From: Oscillospiraceae bacterium | GTDB lineage: Bacteria; Bacillota; Clostridia; Oscillospirales; CAG-272 | Assembly: GCA_015063395.1 (NCBI GenBank) | Contig: SVUF01000008.1 | Coordinates: 1-32,773 of the forward strand | DNA: 32,773 nt | Direction of reading: 5' to 3' | Part shown: positions 1 through 9,329 of the stretch, piece after piece | Layout: each line of letters starts with the position of its first letter | Position numbering within the stretch: the first letter of the stretch is position 1 | Made by a program: the position numbers and the translations under genes | The notes under the pieces: model-generated | What the model saw: only the letters and a program-made list of their open reading frames with translations | The model's database searches: none | Told to the model about the DNA's origin: nothing

Positions 1-637
1 ATTCCGTCCTTTCGGATGTTGCGGGGATCTCTGTCTTCCACTCGCCAAAGCTGTGTCCTGTTGCACTTACCTCAGTTGTGGAGAATACAGTCTTACACAC
101 CTTACATGAAACTGTTACAGATCCCTTTTCCGTACATGTGGGATCAACCGTCTTTGTTTCATATGAGTGGGCAATGGGAGCCGTGGGAGCATCCTCATAG
201 CTTTCTGAGCAGATCTCACATGTATGAACGGTCTTTCCGCCTGCTTGACATGTGGGCTCGATGACCTTTGAAGCATACTTGTGTGATGCAAACTCTGTAT
301 CTGCCTCTGTATGAACGTACTGACAAACCGAACACTTATATGTGGTCTCGCCCTTTACCTTACATGTGGATGTAGATGAAACCTTTTCATAGCTGTGTCC
401 TGTTGCTGCAACCTCGTCGCTCTTGTAGCTGTCGCCGCATGCTGTACATGTATTGAGTGAATATCCGCCCTCTGTACATGTGGGGGCTGTAGTTGAAACT
501 GTATAGTTGTGAGCGATCTTTTCAAAGTATGTGGTCTTTGTGTCTCCGCAAACCTTGCACTCTTCCTTTACAGAACCCTTTTCTGTACATGTGGGAGCAA
601 CATATGTGCTCTTGATCTCCTCATATTCATGAGTACA
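1..637 (-). repeat. Cys-rich tandem protein repeats (PTC...CxxC type)
   Basis: Five complete repeats and the start of a sixth lie in the C-terminal part of the cohesin-like protein. Each runs H-x-Y, about 10 residues, P-T-C (STC in copy 3), a K/G-rich turn, C-x-x-C and a linker ending ATG or IAH. Examples are HNYTVSTTAPTCTEGGYSLN and HSYETKTVDPTCTEKGSVTV. The three Cys plus His per repeat suggest a small metal-bound or disulfide-bonded module. Similar repeats occur in Firmicutes surface proteins, but I cannot name the family with certainty. Confidence 0.8.
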
Positions 638-1423
638 TGTCAATGTCTTAAGAGCAACTGTATACCTCTTTGTTGTTCCGTCGGGAGCCTTTACTGTAAA
701 TGCAAGTGAGCTTGACTTACCGATCGTAAGTGTTCCCTGGCTTCTTGTGTAGGTTACAGTAGCATCGCTGTCAACTGCTATTGCCTCCACCTTATAGTAA
801 AGATTATCAAGTGCAATTGTGTCAAGAACATAATTGCTTCCTGTTGACTTTACGATATAGTCAGTTCCGTTTGTGTCATTTTCTCTGTCCTTGGATGTGG
901 GGTATGTTGTTACCTTTACATATTCACATCCTGTTTCAGAGGAAGCAAGTGTGTATTCCCAAGAGGTAACCTCGGGATACACCGTCTTATAGGGTGTTGT
1001 TGATACATCTGTTACAGCCATATTTGCTACGCTGATTGTAAGAGTATCACCAACCTTTACCCCCTCTTTCACCTTAAATTTTGCGCTAATGGGAGTTTCT
1101 GTTGCCTTTCCCTTGCTCAAAATTGCACATGTGATCTTATCAGGATTGTTCTCCTGTACACTAAGGATATAGCTTCCTTCGCTTACATTACACTTTGGTG
1201 TCTCCACAATCTCAAGCTTGTCGTGATCGTACACAAATGTAAAATCCACACCGCCAACTTTATCACTGAATGTGAGGTCTACGGTGAAGGTCTGACCTGC
1301 TGCAACCTTTGTTGCAGCAGAGGTCAGCTCACCTGTCATACCGTCTGCAAAAAGTCCAAGTGACATCACAAGCATAATTGACAATGTCAATAATGAAATC
1401 AGAACTATTTTAGAATTTTTCAT
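1..1423 (-). CDS. Secreted cohesin-like protein with Cys-rich CxxC repeats (partial, C-terminus missing)
   Basis: This gene is not in the ORF track because it runs off the left edge; I read 474 codons from ATG at 1423, preceded by AAAGAGGTG. Residues 1-25 are a Sec signal peptide (MKNSKIVLISLLTLSIMLVM). Residues about 35-145 read like a cohesin domain (PF00963-like): AAGQTFTVDLTFSDKVGGVD, then VYDHDKLEIVE, and a closing FKVKEGVKVGDTLTISV strand. Residues about 150-262 resemble a cadherin-like beta sandwich ending APDGTTKRYTVAL. From about residue 264 there are at least five repeats of roughly 40 residues of the form H-x-Y...PTC...C-x-x-C. It starts 28 bp after the giant dockerin-like gene, so the two are very probably cotranscribed and may bind each other on the cell surface. 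The cohesin call is by pattern only. The missing C-terminus should show how the protein is anchored. Confidence 0.75.
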   Translation of the reverse strand, partial: MKNSKIVLISLLTLSIMLVMSLGLFADGMTGELTSAATKVAAGQTFTVDLTFSDKVGGVDFTFVYDHDKLEIVETPKCNVSEGSYILSVQENNPDKITCAILSKGKATETPISAKFKVKEGVKVGDTLTISVANMAVTDVSTTPYKTVYPEVTSWEYTLASSETGCEYVKVTTYPTSKDRENDTNGTDYIVKSTGSNYVLDTIALDNLYYKVEAIAVDSDATVTYTRSQGTLTIGKSSSLAFTVKAPDGTTKRYTVALKTLTCTHEYEEIKSTYVAPTCTEKGSVKEECKVCGDTKTTYFEKIAHNYTVSTTAPTCTEGGYSLNTCTACGDSYKSDEVAATGHSYEKVSSTSTCKVKGETTYKCSVCQYVHTEADTEFASHKYASKVIEPTCQAGGKTVHTCEICSESYEDAPTAPIAHSYETKTVDPTCTEKGSVTVSCKVCKTVFSTTEVSATGHSFGEWKTEIPATSERTE

Positions 1424-1451
1424 ATTTTCACCTCTTTCACTGATCTGTCAA

Positions 1452-4400
1452 TCAGCCATTAATTGTATGGAAAACACATACCGCATCAGTGATGTTTACC
1501 TTTACGGTCTCGCCTTCCTCAACTACGTCAGCTGCTATCTTCTGGATCTCGGAAAGAACAACGTCGCCTGAAAGTGAGTGGAAGATGGTTACTGCGTCGG
1601 TAATGTCGAGAATTCCGTTTCCGTCAATGTCGCCCTTGACGATTACTGTGAATCTGTTGTATACGCTTTCGCCGTCTTCAAATGTCACTGCCATTCCTGT
1701 TGTAACAACTGTGTCATCGGAAAGAACATTTCCTACCTCGTCCTTTGCAACAAGGTACTTGCCGCCGTTAAGCGCTGCCTTGAGCTCTCCGAGTGTTGTT
1801 GTGTTTCCAAGGTCGCTAATTATAATGTAGCCGTTTTCGGCTGTAAACTTACCGTCAACACCTGCAAAGATATCCTCTGCTGTGTATCCGTATACCTTTA
1901 CACCGTATGTTGTCTCATATCCAAGAGCGCTTACAGTTACTTCAACCTCGCCTGCCTTGGAAAGATCCGCTGTAGCTGATACGTCCCCAAGATCCATGGG
2001 AACTCTTGTTCCGTCGGACTTAACCTCTGAAACCACAAGTCCTGTTGTATCAAGGCTCTGTCCCTTGATGTACTCCAGCTTTTCGGGAAGTGTTGTGATC
2101 TCAATTCCAACTGTTCCGGGAAGAACTGTGAGAACAAGTGCGCTTTCACACTCACCGAATACTACCTTCGCATCGTATGTACCGTACTTTTCGTAGTCGT
2201 AATCTTCAACTGTATATGCGCCGTAAGCAATTTCACGGTATTCGCCGTTTGCATATCTTGCAATTACAGTCATTTCATCGAAGCTGTGAGGTGTTCCTTC
2301 CACTGTTACTGTGTTCATTGTTCCAAGCTCAACGATGATATCAACGGGCTTAACATCAAGTACTTCAACCTCATACTCAGCTTCAAATCCGTTGTAAGCT
2401 ACGCCTACAACATATGTGCCTACCTCATCAGAAGCAAATCCGCTAAAGCTGCAAGCCTCTGTTTCAACAAGCTCAAGAGATCCGTCGTTGTATACAAGGT
2501 ATACCTTAAGTCCTTCTGTTACAAGCTTGTTGCCAAGGTAATAATTCTTGACAGCATCAGTTGAATCAACCTCAATGCCAATGGGAGCACGTGCAATAAC
2601 TACAACCTCGTATGTTGCTTTAAGTCCTGCATAGATCACGCTTACTGTCTGTGTTCCGTAGGTGTATGCTGAATAGCCCTTTGTTCCAAGGTCCTTTGTC
2701 TCAACAACAAAGTATTCTCCGTTGTCGTAGTATGCAACAACTACGATTCCCTCAAGATCAAGTGCCTGTGAATATACAAACTCTGTCTTTGCGGGAAGCT
2801 CTGTGATTTCAATTTTTTCAAGCTTCTTTGCAGTTACTTCAACATCAAAGTATGCCTCTGCATTTGCAAATACCACTGTAACTGTCTGTACGCCAACCAA
2901 TGTCTTGTCGTATCCAACAAGGTCGCAATCCTCGCCTGTAATATACTCGCTGATTCCGCCCTCATACTTAACAAGAATTTCCATGCCTGTTGCATCAAGG
3001 TCAATTCCCTCGGGATACTTAAGTGTATCGGGATACTTTGTGATGATGATCTCTTCTACAAGAGCTTTTACTACCCATACAGGTACTTCTGTTGTAACGC
3101 CCTTGTACTCAACAAGTGCAGTTGTTCTGCCTTCTGCTGTATTGTCAAGAGCGGTGAGCATTTCCTCTGTTACAGCGATCTGCTCTGTTGTTCCGTTATC
3201 GTATTCAACCTCTGCTACGATGCCCTCAAGAATGGGAGCTCCGCCGAGAAGTGTGATGATGTACTTGCCGCCAAGATCCACTTTAATGGATACTGCGGTC
3301 TTTTCCACGATCTCAATTTCAAATTCAGCTGTCTTTCCTGCGTATTCTACTGTTACAGTATGTACGCCAACAACACTTGTATCAACCTCGGAAATTGTAA
3401 GCTCGCTTACGGGGATCTCAATTCTGTTTTCGGAAATTGTTACGACCTTGAGTCCTGTAATGTCGATCTCTGTTCCCTCAATGAATACTGTCTTGTCGGG
3501 AAGTGCTGTGATCTCAATTCCTTCGAATGAAGGCTCAACTACAGTTACCTTAAGTGTGGTCTTGTATCCAAGATAGCTTACCTCAAGATTCTGTGTGCCA
3601 AGCTTATAAGGATCATAGTTTCTTACAACAAAGCCAAATACCTCTTCGGTTGTGCCGTTGTTGATATTTGCAAATACTTCCATGCCTGTAAGATCAAGCT
3701 CCTCGCCAAGAATATATACGTTCTTGTCAGGACCTGTAACGATCTCGATGCTCTCAATGGAGCTTGCGATTACTCTTACAAGAACATCAACTGAAACTCC
3801 GTCAAATTCAACTGCTGAAGCCTGAATTCCGATCTCATTGTTGTTGTATCCTGTAATAATGTACTCACCGTAAGGAATTACCTCTGTTGTTCCGTCATTG
3901 AATGTTGCTATTACAACAAGCTGTGCGGGATCGAAGTCACATCCGAGAACTACGCTAAGCTCGTTTCCGTCGTATACAAGCTCAATGGAAACTGCCTTCT
4001 TTTCTACCAATGTAACCTCATATGTTGTTGTGAAGTCAACAAACTTAACTGTAATTGTCTGTGTGCCGATCTTGTCAGCCTCAAAGCCCGATACTGTGTA
4101 CCGGTCGGGTGTAAGCTCAACCTTAACACCGTTGTTGTATACTGCGTATACCTTGAGTCCCTCTGTTGTGAACTCCATGCCTTCAACGTATTCTGTCTTT
4201 ACGTTTGTTGTATCAACCTCGATGCCTGCGATTCCCTTTTCAATTACTGTGATCTCAAAGCTGTCAGTTGCTCCGCCAAACTCTACAGTTACGTTCTGTG
4301 TTCCAACAACGCTCATATCGTAGCCTGTGAATGTAAGATACTGGGGATCAATATACTTATATGTTCCGTTATCGTAGAATACCACTACGCTGATGCCTGT

Positions 4401-7400
4401 GGGGTCAAATTCCTGACCTTCAATGTAGATGAGCTTTTCGGGAAGCTCGTCAACCTTGATAACTGAAACCTCGGAAGGCATTACAACAACCTCAAACTTA
4501 GCCATATGACCCTTGAAGTATACTGTAAGCTCCTGTACCTCTGTCAGAGATGAGTCATAGCCGAGAACCTGATAGTCAACTCCGTATTCAAGAGCAACCT
4601 CGTCGCCTTCAGCTGTGATTGCAACTACTTCCATTCCTGTGGGATCAAAGTCTGTTCCCTGGAGATATGTTACATTGTCGGGAAGCTTGTTGATTACTAT
4701 CTTCTGATAATCCTTTGAGCGAATTGCATAAAGCTCTTCAAGGATTGTGAGAGTGTAGTTGGAGTTGGAAAGTGTTCCGAGAAGGATCTCGTAAAGACCG
4801 ATCTCTTCACCCTCTACTCTTGAAAGCGCTCCTTCAAGAACGTCCTCACCTACAAGACCGTCTGTCTCATATGTGATCTCTCCGTCCTCTTCGCCTTCAA
4901 ATTTGCCCTGTCCCTCTGTGGGAACGATTACGATGGGCTTGGGATTTACTGTAAGTGTTCCGCTTTCCACTGTGATGTTGTAGTTGTCGGAAGCAGCCTT
5001 ACCGATGAGCAGGTATGATCCTGCATCGCCGTTGAAGTTCTCTGCACCGATCTTATGATATGTGAAGATGCCCTCAAGGCTTACTGTGGGATCTGCGCAC
5101 TCAAATACGTAAACAAGATCGGGATCAAATTCTGTTCCGTATACTGTCTCATAGTCCTTGACCTTGATTGTAAGATCCTTCTTTGTAACTGTGAGTGTTC
5201 CGGGCTCGAATGTGAACTCATACTTGCCGCCGTCGTATGCGCTGGGGATTATATTGAGCGCATATACTCCAACATTTCCTGCATATTCCTCAACCTGTAC
5301 TGTGAATGTTACGTCATCCACATCTACGCTTGTTTCAACCCTGAACTCGGGAAGCTCATCGCCGTAAACGATGCTGTAGTCAGATGTTGATACTGTAACC
5401 TTTGTAGCAGGTCTGGGCTTAACGTAGAGCGTACCGTCATTAATTGTTACATTGTAGTTAGGATTTTCGTTGACACCTATTATTGTATACTCGCCAACCT
5501 CACCGTCATAATATGCAGGAGCGATATGGATGCCTGCTCTGAGATCCTCGGGACATTCCTCGATGAACTCAAACTCGGGAAGATCCTCGCCCTCGAAAAT
5601 GAAAGCGTCCTTAATGGTGAGCTCAAGGGACTTGGGAATGATCGTGATCTTACCCTTGATGGTGTTTACGATATAGTTTGTATTTGTGTGGCCTGTGGGA
5701 GCATAATCATATACACCTGCATTTGTGAACTTTTCAAATGTAAGTCCAAGGATATCACCCTCGATCACACTGCCTTCAACCACTGAATAATACTTGGAGT
5801 CGTCAGGATCGTAGTCATCGCCAAAAGGAAGTGTGATGTCTTCCATCTTGATGGTAACTTCACGGGGAACTACATTAAGTACGCCCTCTGTCTTTGCAAC
5901 CTTATATCCTTCAGGAACTGAAAGAATGTTGATGATGAGCGTGTGTGTTCCAACATTTCCTGTGTATGCTGCATTGGGTGTTACTGTATACTCGATCTTT
6001 GAAAGAAGCTCGGGCACATCGCAGTTGATCTCAAATGCGGGAAGCTCGTCGCCGTATACTGTTGTGTATTCATCCACCCAAACATTTATTGTCTTGGGTA
6101 CTATTTTGAATTCGTAGGTTCCTGTTACGCCCTTATGGTCAGCGTCTCCTGAATAGATTACCATTACAGAATAGATACCAACCTTTGAGGGAGCTGTTCT
6201 GGAAACATCGTTTGTTACAAGGTTTGTATAGATAACCTCGTCGTTTTTGCCGAGAGGAAGGATATTTCCCTCTGCGTCTGTGATGATGGGAGCTCCGTGG
6301 GGCATTCCGTCATATTCAAATTCATCTCCGGGAGACTCAATGTAGGAAGCCATAAGTCCGATCTCGAAATATCTGAATGTGGGGTTGGCAACATCGGATG
6401 TGGAGATCTGTACATACTGTCCCTTCTTTGTGGGAGCCTCTGTTGAGAAATAATAGCTGAGACCTGAACCGGACTCGTGTCCAATGAAGAAGCTATATGC
6501 CTCGGGGTTTTCCTCAAAGGGCTCTCCGGCTGCGTTATAAACGTGAGCGCTGAAGTCAAACTCCTCACCCTCTGCAAGACCGAAGCCCTCGGGGATCTCG
6601 TTGTCAAATTCGATTGCATATTCTCTGTCAAGCTCGTTTACGATAAAGCATACGCCATAATCGAAGAAAGGCATACAGTCAAGGTCTGCAATTGCAGCCG
6701 CTACAAGATAGATTCCCTCATTGTCTGTGGGAAGTCCGTCAAAGCGTACCTTTGCATCAAGAGTGCCTACAGGAAGCTTATCAAATGCCTTTTCAAGCTT
6801 TTCAATGTAGCTTCTTGCTGTTGTGATTCTGCCGTCAGCACCCTCGCGCGCTGCAAGTACCTCGTCAAGCTTTGCAAGAAGGTCAACAACATCGGAAAGT
6901 GTATAATCCCTTGTTGCAAGGAATGTTTCTAAAACCTTGACAGGATCAACTGTTCTTTCGCCGTACTTTACAGTAAGCAATCCGCGGATCTCCTCGGGAA
7001 GTCCAACGAAAATTGTTTCTACTGAAAGGAAGTTGGGATCGATCTGTACGCCGATGGTAGCATAATCATATCCGTCCTCAACCTCTACAAATCCATCTGC
7101 GCCTGTTCCCTTAAGGTATGCGCCGTCAACAACATCGATTGTTGATGAGTTAAATACGATCTGAAGTGTTTTTTCTTCACTTACTGCTTCTGCAGGGAAA
7201 TTGTTCTCGTCTCCCTTGTAGGAAGCCTTGATCTGATAGTTAAAGCCTGCAACAAGCTCGGGAAGCTCGATCTGGAACAGCTCGATCTCCTCGCCCTCAA
7301 ATTCGATGGTTATGGGATAATAACCGCCGTCAATGGGAAGCCACTCGTTGATTGCAAGTCTTTCCCTCAGATAATCAACTGTAAAGAACTGCTCCTTGAT

Positions 7401-8819
7401 CTCTTCCTTTGAGAATTTATCAGCAAGAGCGGTGCCCTCAAGAGCCTTCTCTGAAAGTTCCCAAAGCTTATCATAAAGCATGTCGCTGTACTTCTTTACA
7501 TTGCTGTTGTTTGTGTCAGTAACCTTGGCAATAAGCTCATGGTCAAGAATTGCTGAATAATCGCCTACAAAGTAGTAGTAGTCGAAGTCTGTATATTCAA
7601 CATCTGCAGGAAGGTCTGATTTATCAATAAGGTTGTTGAAGATCTCTTCCTTGATTGTCTCAATGTCAGTCTTCTGGATTACAAGAGTTTCGCCCTTGTA
7701 GATGGCAATTGTGGGAGCCTTTCTGGGATCGTATACTGCGATCTTGAACTCAACACTGTCGGTGGTGTCACCCTCGTAGATCATCTCTACCTCGTAAACC
7801 TCACCTGCAACAAGTCTGCCGCTTGCGCCTTCTTCAAATTCGTACCAGCCTGTCTTGTTGTCATAGAATCTTACAGTAAAGCCGTTCTTGGTCTCCATGT
7901 CAAAATCATCTGCAAGTGTGGAAGCTTCAAAGTCCACTACCTCTGCATAGATTCTTTCAAGAATGTCAAGCTCGTCATCCCCGGCAACAGCATTGAAGCT
8001 GATGGGGTATATGTATGACTCTGCAGCCTTGAGAACGATCTCGGAGCGTGCGATGCCGTATACGTTTACTGTATACTCGCGGTCGCCGTTGCGTACCTGG
8101 ATCTTGTCGCCCTTTTCAATTCCTTCGAGGATGCTTGCGTACTTTTCTGTACCGTTCACCTCAAGACGTGTGGGGCAGCTGAGCTTTGTTTCAATTGCGG
8201 GTAATGCAGAGGATACAACGATCTTTGCGCCGTACATGCAGTGGGGGTCAGTTGCAGGGTCAAGCTCTACAACCTTACCCTTGATGACCTTGTTCACTCC
8301 TGCAAGTGAAACATACTTCTTCTCTTTTCTGAAATTTCTTTCAGCCTGATCAAGTGCGTCGTTGATCTGCGCTTCAAGCTCAACATGATTTATGTTGATT
8401 GAGTTGAACACGAAGTCAACGTCGGGATAGTCGTTTTTGAGCTCTTCCTCTGTGATCTCGCCATTAAGGTACTGCTTATATACCTCAAGCGCACGCAGGA
8501 AATTGATGTTTTCCCTGTCGATCTCAAAGTCAAGAAGATCGTTCTTGTACTTAACGTCAACAAGATATCTTCCGTACTCATAGTCCGCTTCGCCCTTTGC
8601 ATACCACTGCCATGACTCAGCAGGGGTATCTTCGGGAAGTCCTGCACTGATATTGAGAATTGAAACCAATTCCTCCAGTGTCATTCCCGAATAGTATCCA
8701 ACGTTTATTGTGTTTGCATCTGTATCACTGTCCGCAATTGTAAAAAGTGTTGCGGGCGCACAGCTCATTACAAAGATAAACGCCAATACTAACGATAATG
8801 CTTTCTTAAACGAATTCAT
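1452..8819 (-). CDS. Giant secreted MBG/Big_3 repeat protein with C-terminal dockerin-like module
   Basis: This is a protein of about 2455 residues, probably a cell-surface or pilus-associated adhesin. The track start at 8849 lies upstream of the ribosome binding site GGAGGACT. The two adjacent ATGs behind it (8822, 8819) are the real candidates, and 8819 has the better spacing. Residue numbers here follow the track ORF. A Sec signal peptide (MMNSFKKALSLVLAFIFVMS) is followed by about 800 residues I do not recognise. Residues about 833-1380 hold roughly six MBG-type domains with recurrent VYGDELPEF/VYGTEFDP motifs. Residues about 1380-2325 hold 12 Big_3-like repeats of about 78 residues. A beta-rich linker and a dockerin-like module (2406-2465) close the protein. 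There is no LPXTG or membrane anchor. It lies directly after three minor-pilin genes and before a cohesin-like gene, which suggests surface attachment through cohesin/dockerin or through the pilus tip. Function is inferred. Confidence 0.85.
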   Translation of the reverse strand: MNSFKKALSLVLAFIFVMSCAPATLFTIADSDTDANTINVGYYSGMTLEELVSILNISAGLPEDTPAESWQWYAKGEADYEYGRYLVDVKYKNDLLDFEIDRENINFLRALEVYKQYLNGEITEEELKNDYPDVDFVFNSININHVELEAQINDALDQAERNFRKEKKYVSLAGVNKVIKGKVVELDPATDPHCMYGAKIVVSSALPAIETKLSCPTRLEVNGTEKYASILEGIEKGDKIQVRNGDREYTVNVYGIARSEIVLKAAESYIYPISFNAVAGDDELDILERIYAEVVDFEASTLADDFDMETKNGFTVRFYDNKTGWYEFEEGASGRLVAGEVYEVEMIYEGDTTDSVEFKIAVYDPRKAPTIAIYKGETLVIQKTDIETIKEEIFNNLIDKSDLPADVEYTDFDYYYFVGDYSAILDHELIAKVTDTNNSNVKKYSDMLYDKLWELSEKALEGTALADKFSKEEIKEQFFTVDYLRERLAINEWLPIDGGYYPITIEFEGEEIELFQIELPELVAGFNYQIKASYKGDENNFPAEAVSEEKTLQIVFNSSTIDVVDGAYLKGTGADGFVEVEDGYDYATIGVQIDPNFLSVETIFVGLPEEIRGLLTVKYGERTVDPVKVLETFLATRDYTLSDVVDLLAKLDEVLAAREGADGRITTARSYIEKLEKAFDKLPVGTLDAKVRFDGLPTDNEGIYLVAAAIADLDCMPFFDYGVCFIVNELDREYAIEFDNEIPEGFGLAEGEEFDFSAHVYNAAGEPFEENPEAYSFFIGHESGSGLSYYFSTEAPTKKGQYVQISTSDVANPTFRYFEIGLMASYIESPGDEFEYDGMPHGAPIITDAEGNILPLGKNDEVIYTNLVTNDVSRTAPSKVGIYSVMVIYSGDADHKGVTGTYEFKIVPKTINVWVDEYTTVYGDELPAFEINCDVPELLSKIEYTVTPNAAYTGNVGTHTLIINILSVPEGYKVAKTEGVLNVVPREVTIKMEDITLPFGDDYDPDDSKYYSVVEGSVIEGDILGLTFEKFTNAGVYDYAPTGHTNTNYIVNTIKGKITIIPKSLELTIKDAFIFEGEDLPEFEFIEECPEDLRAGIHIAPAYYDGEVGEYTIIGVNENPNYNVTINDGTLYVKPRPATKVTVSTSDYSIVYGDELPEFRVETSVDVDDVTFTVQVEEYAGNVGVYALNIIPSAYDGGKYEFTFEPGTLTVTKKDLTIKVKDYETVYGTEFDPDLVYVFECADPTVSLEGIFTYHKIGAENFNGDAGSYLLIGKAASDNYNITVESGTLTVNPKPIVIVPTEGQGKFEGEEDGEITYETDGLVGEDVLEGALSRVEGEEIGLYEILLGTLSNSNYTLTILEELYAIRSKDYQKIVINKLPDNVTYLQGTDFDPTGMEVVAITAEGDEVALEYGVDYQVLGYDSSLTEVQELTVYFKGHMAKFEVVVMPSEVSVIKVDELPEKLIYIEGQEFDPTGISVVVFYDNGTYKYIDPQYLTFTGYDMSVVGTQNVTVEFGGATDSFEITVIEKGIAGIEVDTTNVKTEYVEGMEFTTEGLKVYAVYNNGVKVELTPDRYTVSGFEADKIGTQTITVKFVDFTTTYEVTLVEKKAVSIELVYDGNELSVVLGCDFDPAQLVVIATFNDGTTEVIPYGEYIITGYNNNEIGIQASAVEFDGVSVDVLVRVIASSIESIEIVTGPDKNVYILGEELDLTGMEVFANINNGTTEEVFGFVVRNYDPYKLGTQNLEVSYLGYKTTLKVTVVEPSFEGIEITALPDKTVFIEGTEIDITGLKVVTISENRIEIPVSELTISEVDTSVVGVHTVTVEYAGKTAEFEIEIVEKTAVSIKVDLGGKYIITLLGGAPILEGIVAEVEYDNGTTEQIAVTEEMLTALDNTAEGRTTALVEYKGVTTEVPVWVVKALVEEIIITKYPDTLKYPEGIDLDATGMEILVKYEGGISEYITGEDCDLVGYDKTLVGVQTVTVVFANAEAYFDVEVTAKKLEKIEITELPAKTEFVYSQALDLEGIVVVAYYDNGEYFVVETKDLGTKGYSAYTYGTQTVSVIYAGLKATYEVVVIARAPIGIEVDSTDAVKNYYLGNKLVTEGLKVYLVYNDGSLELVETEACSFSGFASDEVGTYVVGVAYNGFEAEYEVEVLDVKPVDIIVELGTMNTVTVEGTPHSFDEMTVIARYANGEYREIAYGAYTVEDYDYEKYGTYDAKVVFGECESALVLTVLPGTVGIEITTLPEKLEYIKGQSLDTTGLVVSEVKSDGTRVPMDLGDVSATADLSKAGEVEVTVSALGYETTYGVKVYGYTAEDIFAGVDGKFTAENGYIIISDLGNTTTLGELKAALNGGKYLVAKDEVGNVLSDDTVVTTGMAVTFEDGESVYNRFTVIVKGDIDGNGILDITDAVTIFHSLSGDVVLSEIQKIAADVVEEGETVKVNITDAVCVFHTING
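1455..1634 (-). other. Dockerin-like module of the giant protein
   Basis: The last 60 residues begin GDIDGNGILDITDAVTIFHS, a good first F-hand calcium loop with D/D/N/D ligand positions followed by a helix. The second copy, DVVEEGETVKVNITDAV, keeps the ITDAV helix start but has lost the D-x-N/D-x-D/N loop ligands and carries an insertion. The two halves still look like a duplication (ITDAVTIFHS versus ITDAVCVFHT). This is typical of dockerin type modules in Clostridia, with one degenerate half. Confidence 0.8.
1878..4709 (-). repeat. Twelve tandem Big_3 (bacterial Ig-like) repeats
   Basis: Twelve consecutive copies of about 78 residues lie in the giant protein. The shared pattern is I-x-I...LP-x-K...Y-x-x-G...D-x-TG-x-x-V...Y-x-NG..., then GYD...GTQ-x-VTV-x-Y-x-G, then F-x-V-x-V. 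Copies are clearly diverged at protein level (for example IEITALPDKTVFIEGTEIDI and IEITELPAKTEFVYSQALDL), so this is an old expansion and not a recent DNA duplication. Big_3 arrays usually act as stalks in surface adhesins of Gram-positive bacteria. Confidence 0.85.
4710..6350 (-). repeat. MBG-type domain array (about six copies)
   Basis: This part of the giant protein shows repeated MBG_2/YDG-like units. Each unit starts with a strand such as TVYGDELPAFE, FEGEDLPEFEF, IVYGDELPEFRV or TVYGTEFDPDL, continues through a G-x-YTL/G-x-Y-x-L core, and ends with NYNITVESGTLTVNPKP-like strands. MBG domains are common in large secreted adhesins. Boundaries are approximate. Confidence 0.75.
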
Positions 8820-8864
8820 CATAGTCCTCCAATGAATTATTTTTTGCAATTTTTGCTTTATGTT

Positions 8865-8884
8865 AAAACGGCTTTAACCGTTTT
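8865..8884 (-). terminator. Weak hairpin overlapping the pilin stop codon
   Basis: AAAACGG and CCGTTTT form a 7-bp stem with a 6-nt loop that contains the stop codon of the upstream minor pilin gene. Only a short T run follows, so it could attenuate rather than end transcription into the giant gene. No separate promoter is evident in the short gap, so readthrough is expected. Confidence 0.3.
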
Positions 8885-9329
8885 TACAACTAACTGTGAT
8901 TGTGTAGTCATTTCCCGTTGAAGTAACGATCTTCAGTGTCAAATACTTAAGATTACCTTCAAGCCCGTTTCCGTCGTCAACAAAATCAAAGCTTGTCACA
9001 TTTTCAAGAAGTACAATGCCGTCACCGCCGCCTCCCACAAAATATGACACTTTCTTTGTCTCACCGTTCCATTTCAGAACACCTGCTTCTATGTTAACGG
9101 TTTGAGTATCTTGACTGACGTTTATATATGTGGACTCTGCCGCAGCTGTCTTTACAAAATCAAGAGCTTGATATACTCTGTTTGTCTCTATGACCTCTGC
9201 TGTTATGTCGCTGTTTATGTTGGTGGCGTACAGAAGCAGTCCAAGTGCCGCCGCCGCGATGATACCGAATATTGCTATGGACGTCATCAACTCCACAAGT
9301 GTCGCTCCGCGGTTGGATTTGATACTCAT
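8874..9329 (-). CDS. Type IV minor pilin, PilW/GspJ-like
   Basis: This 151-residue protein has a class III prepilin N-terminus: a short basic leader (MSIKSNRG), a predicted cleavage after Gly, then ATLVELMTSIAIFGIIAAAA with Glu at mature position +5. That hydrophobic helix is the polymerisation and membrane domain. The rest is a small beta-rich globular domain with two Gly clusters (VGGGGDG, DDGNGLEG) and one late Cys. The gene overlaps the upstream pilX/GspK-like gene by 4 nt (translational coupling) and is the last pilin before the giant surface protein. By position and length it is a PilW/GspJ type minor pilin. It should be processed by the PilD encoded in the same operon. A role as major pilin is possible but less likely. 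Confidence 0.85.
   Translation of the reverse strand: MSIKSNRGATLVELMTSIAIFGIIAAAALGLLLYATNINSDITAEVIETNRVYQALDFVKTAAAESTYINVSQDTQTVNIEAGVLKWNGETKKVSYFVGGGGDGIVLLENVTSFDFVDDGNGLEGNLKYLTLKIVTSTGNDYTITVSCKNG

Noticed and set aside
2803-3576. 257-codon plus-strand ORF
   Set aside because: It is the antisense shadow of the Big_3 repeats; repeated codons on the minus strand keep the opposite frame open. Composition is Ser/Thr-rich with no ribosome binding site.
8820-8849. Track start of the giant protein at 8849
   Set aside because: The only good ribosome binding site (GGAGGA at 8825-8830) lies downstream of it and serves the ATGs at 8822/8819, right before the signal peptide.
1-8849. Classical cellulosome locus
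   Set aside because: No glycoside hydrolase or carbohydrate-binding module is visible; cohesin- and dockerin-like parts here sit with pilus genes.
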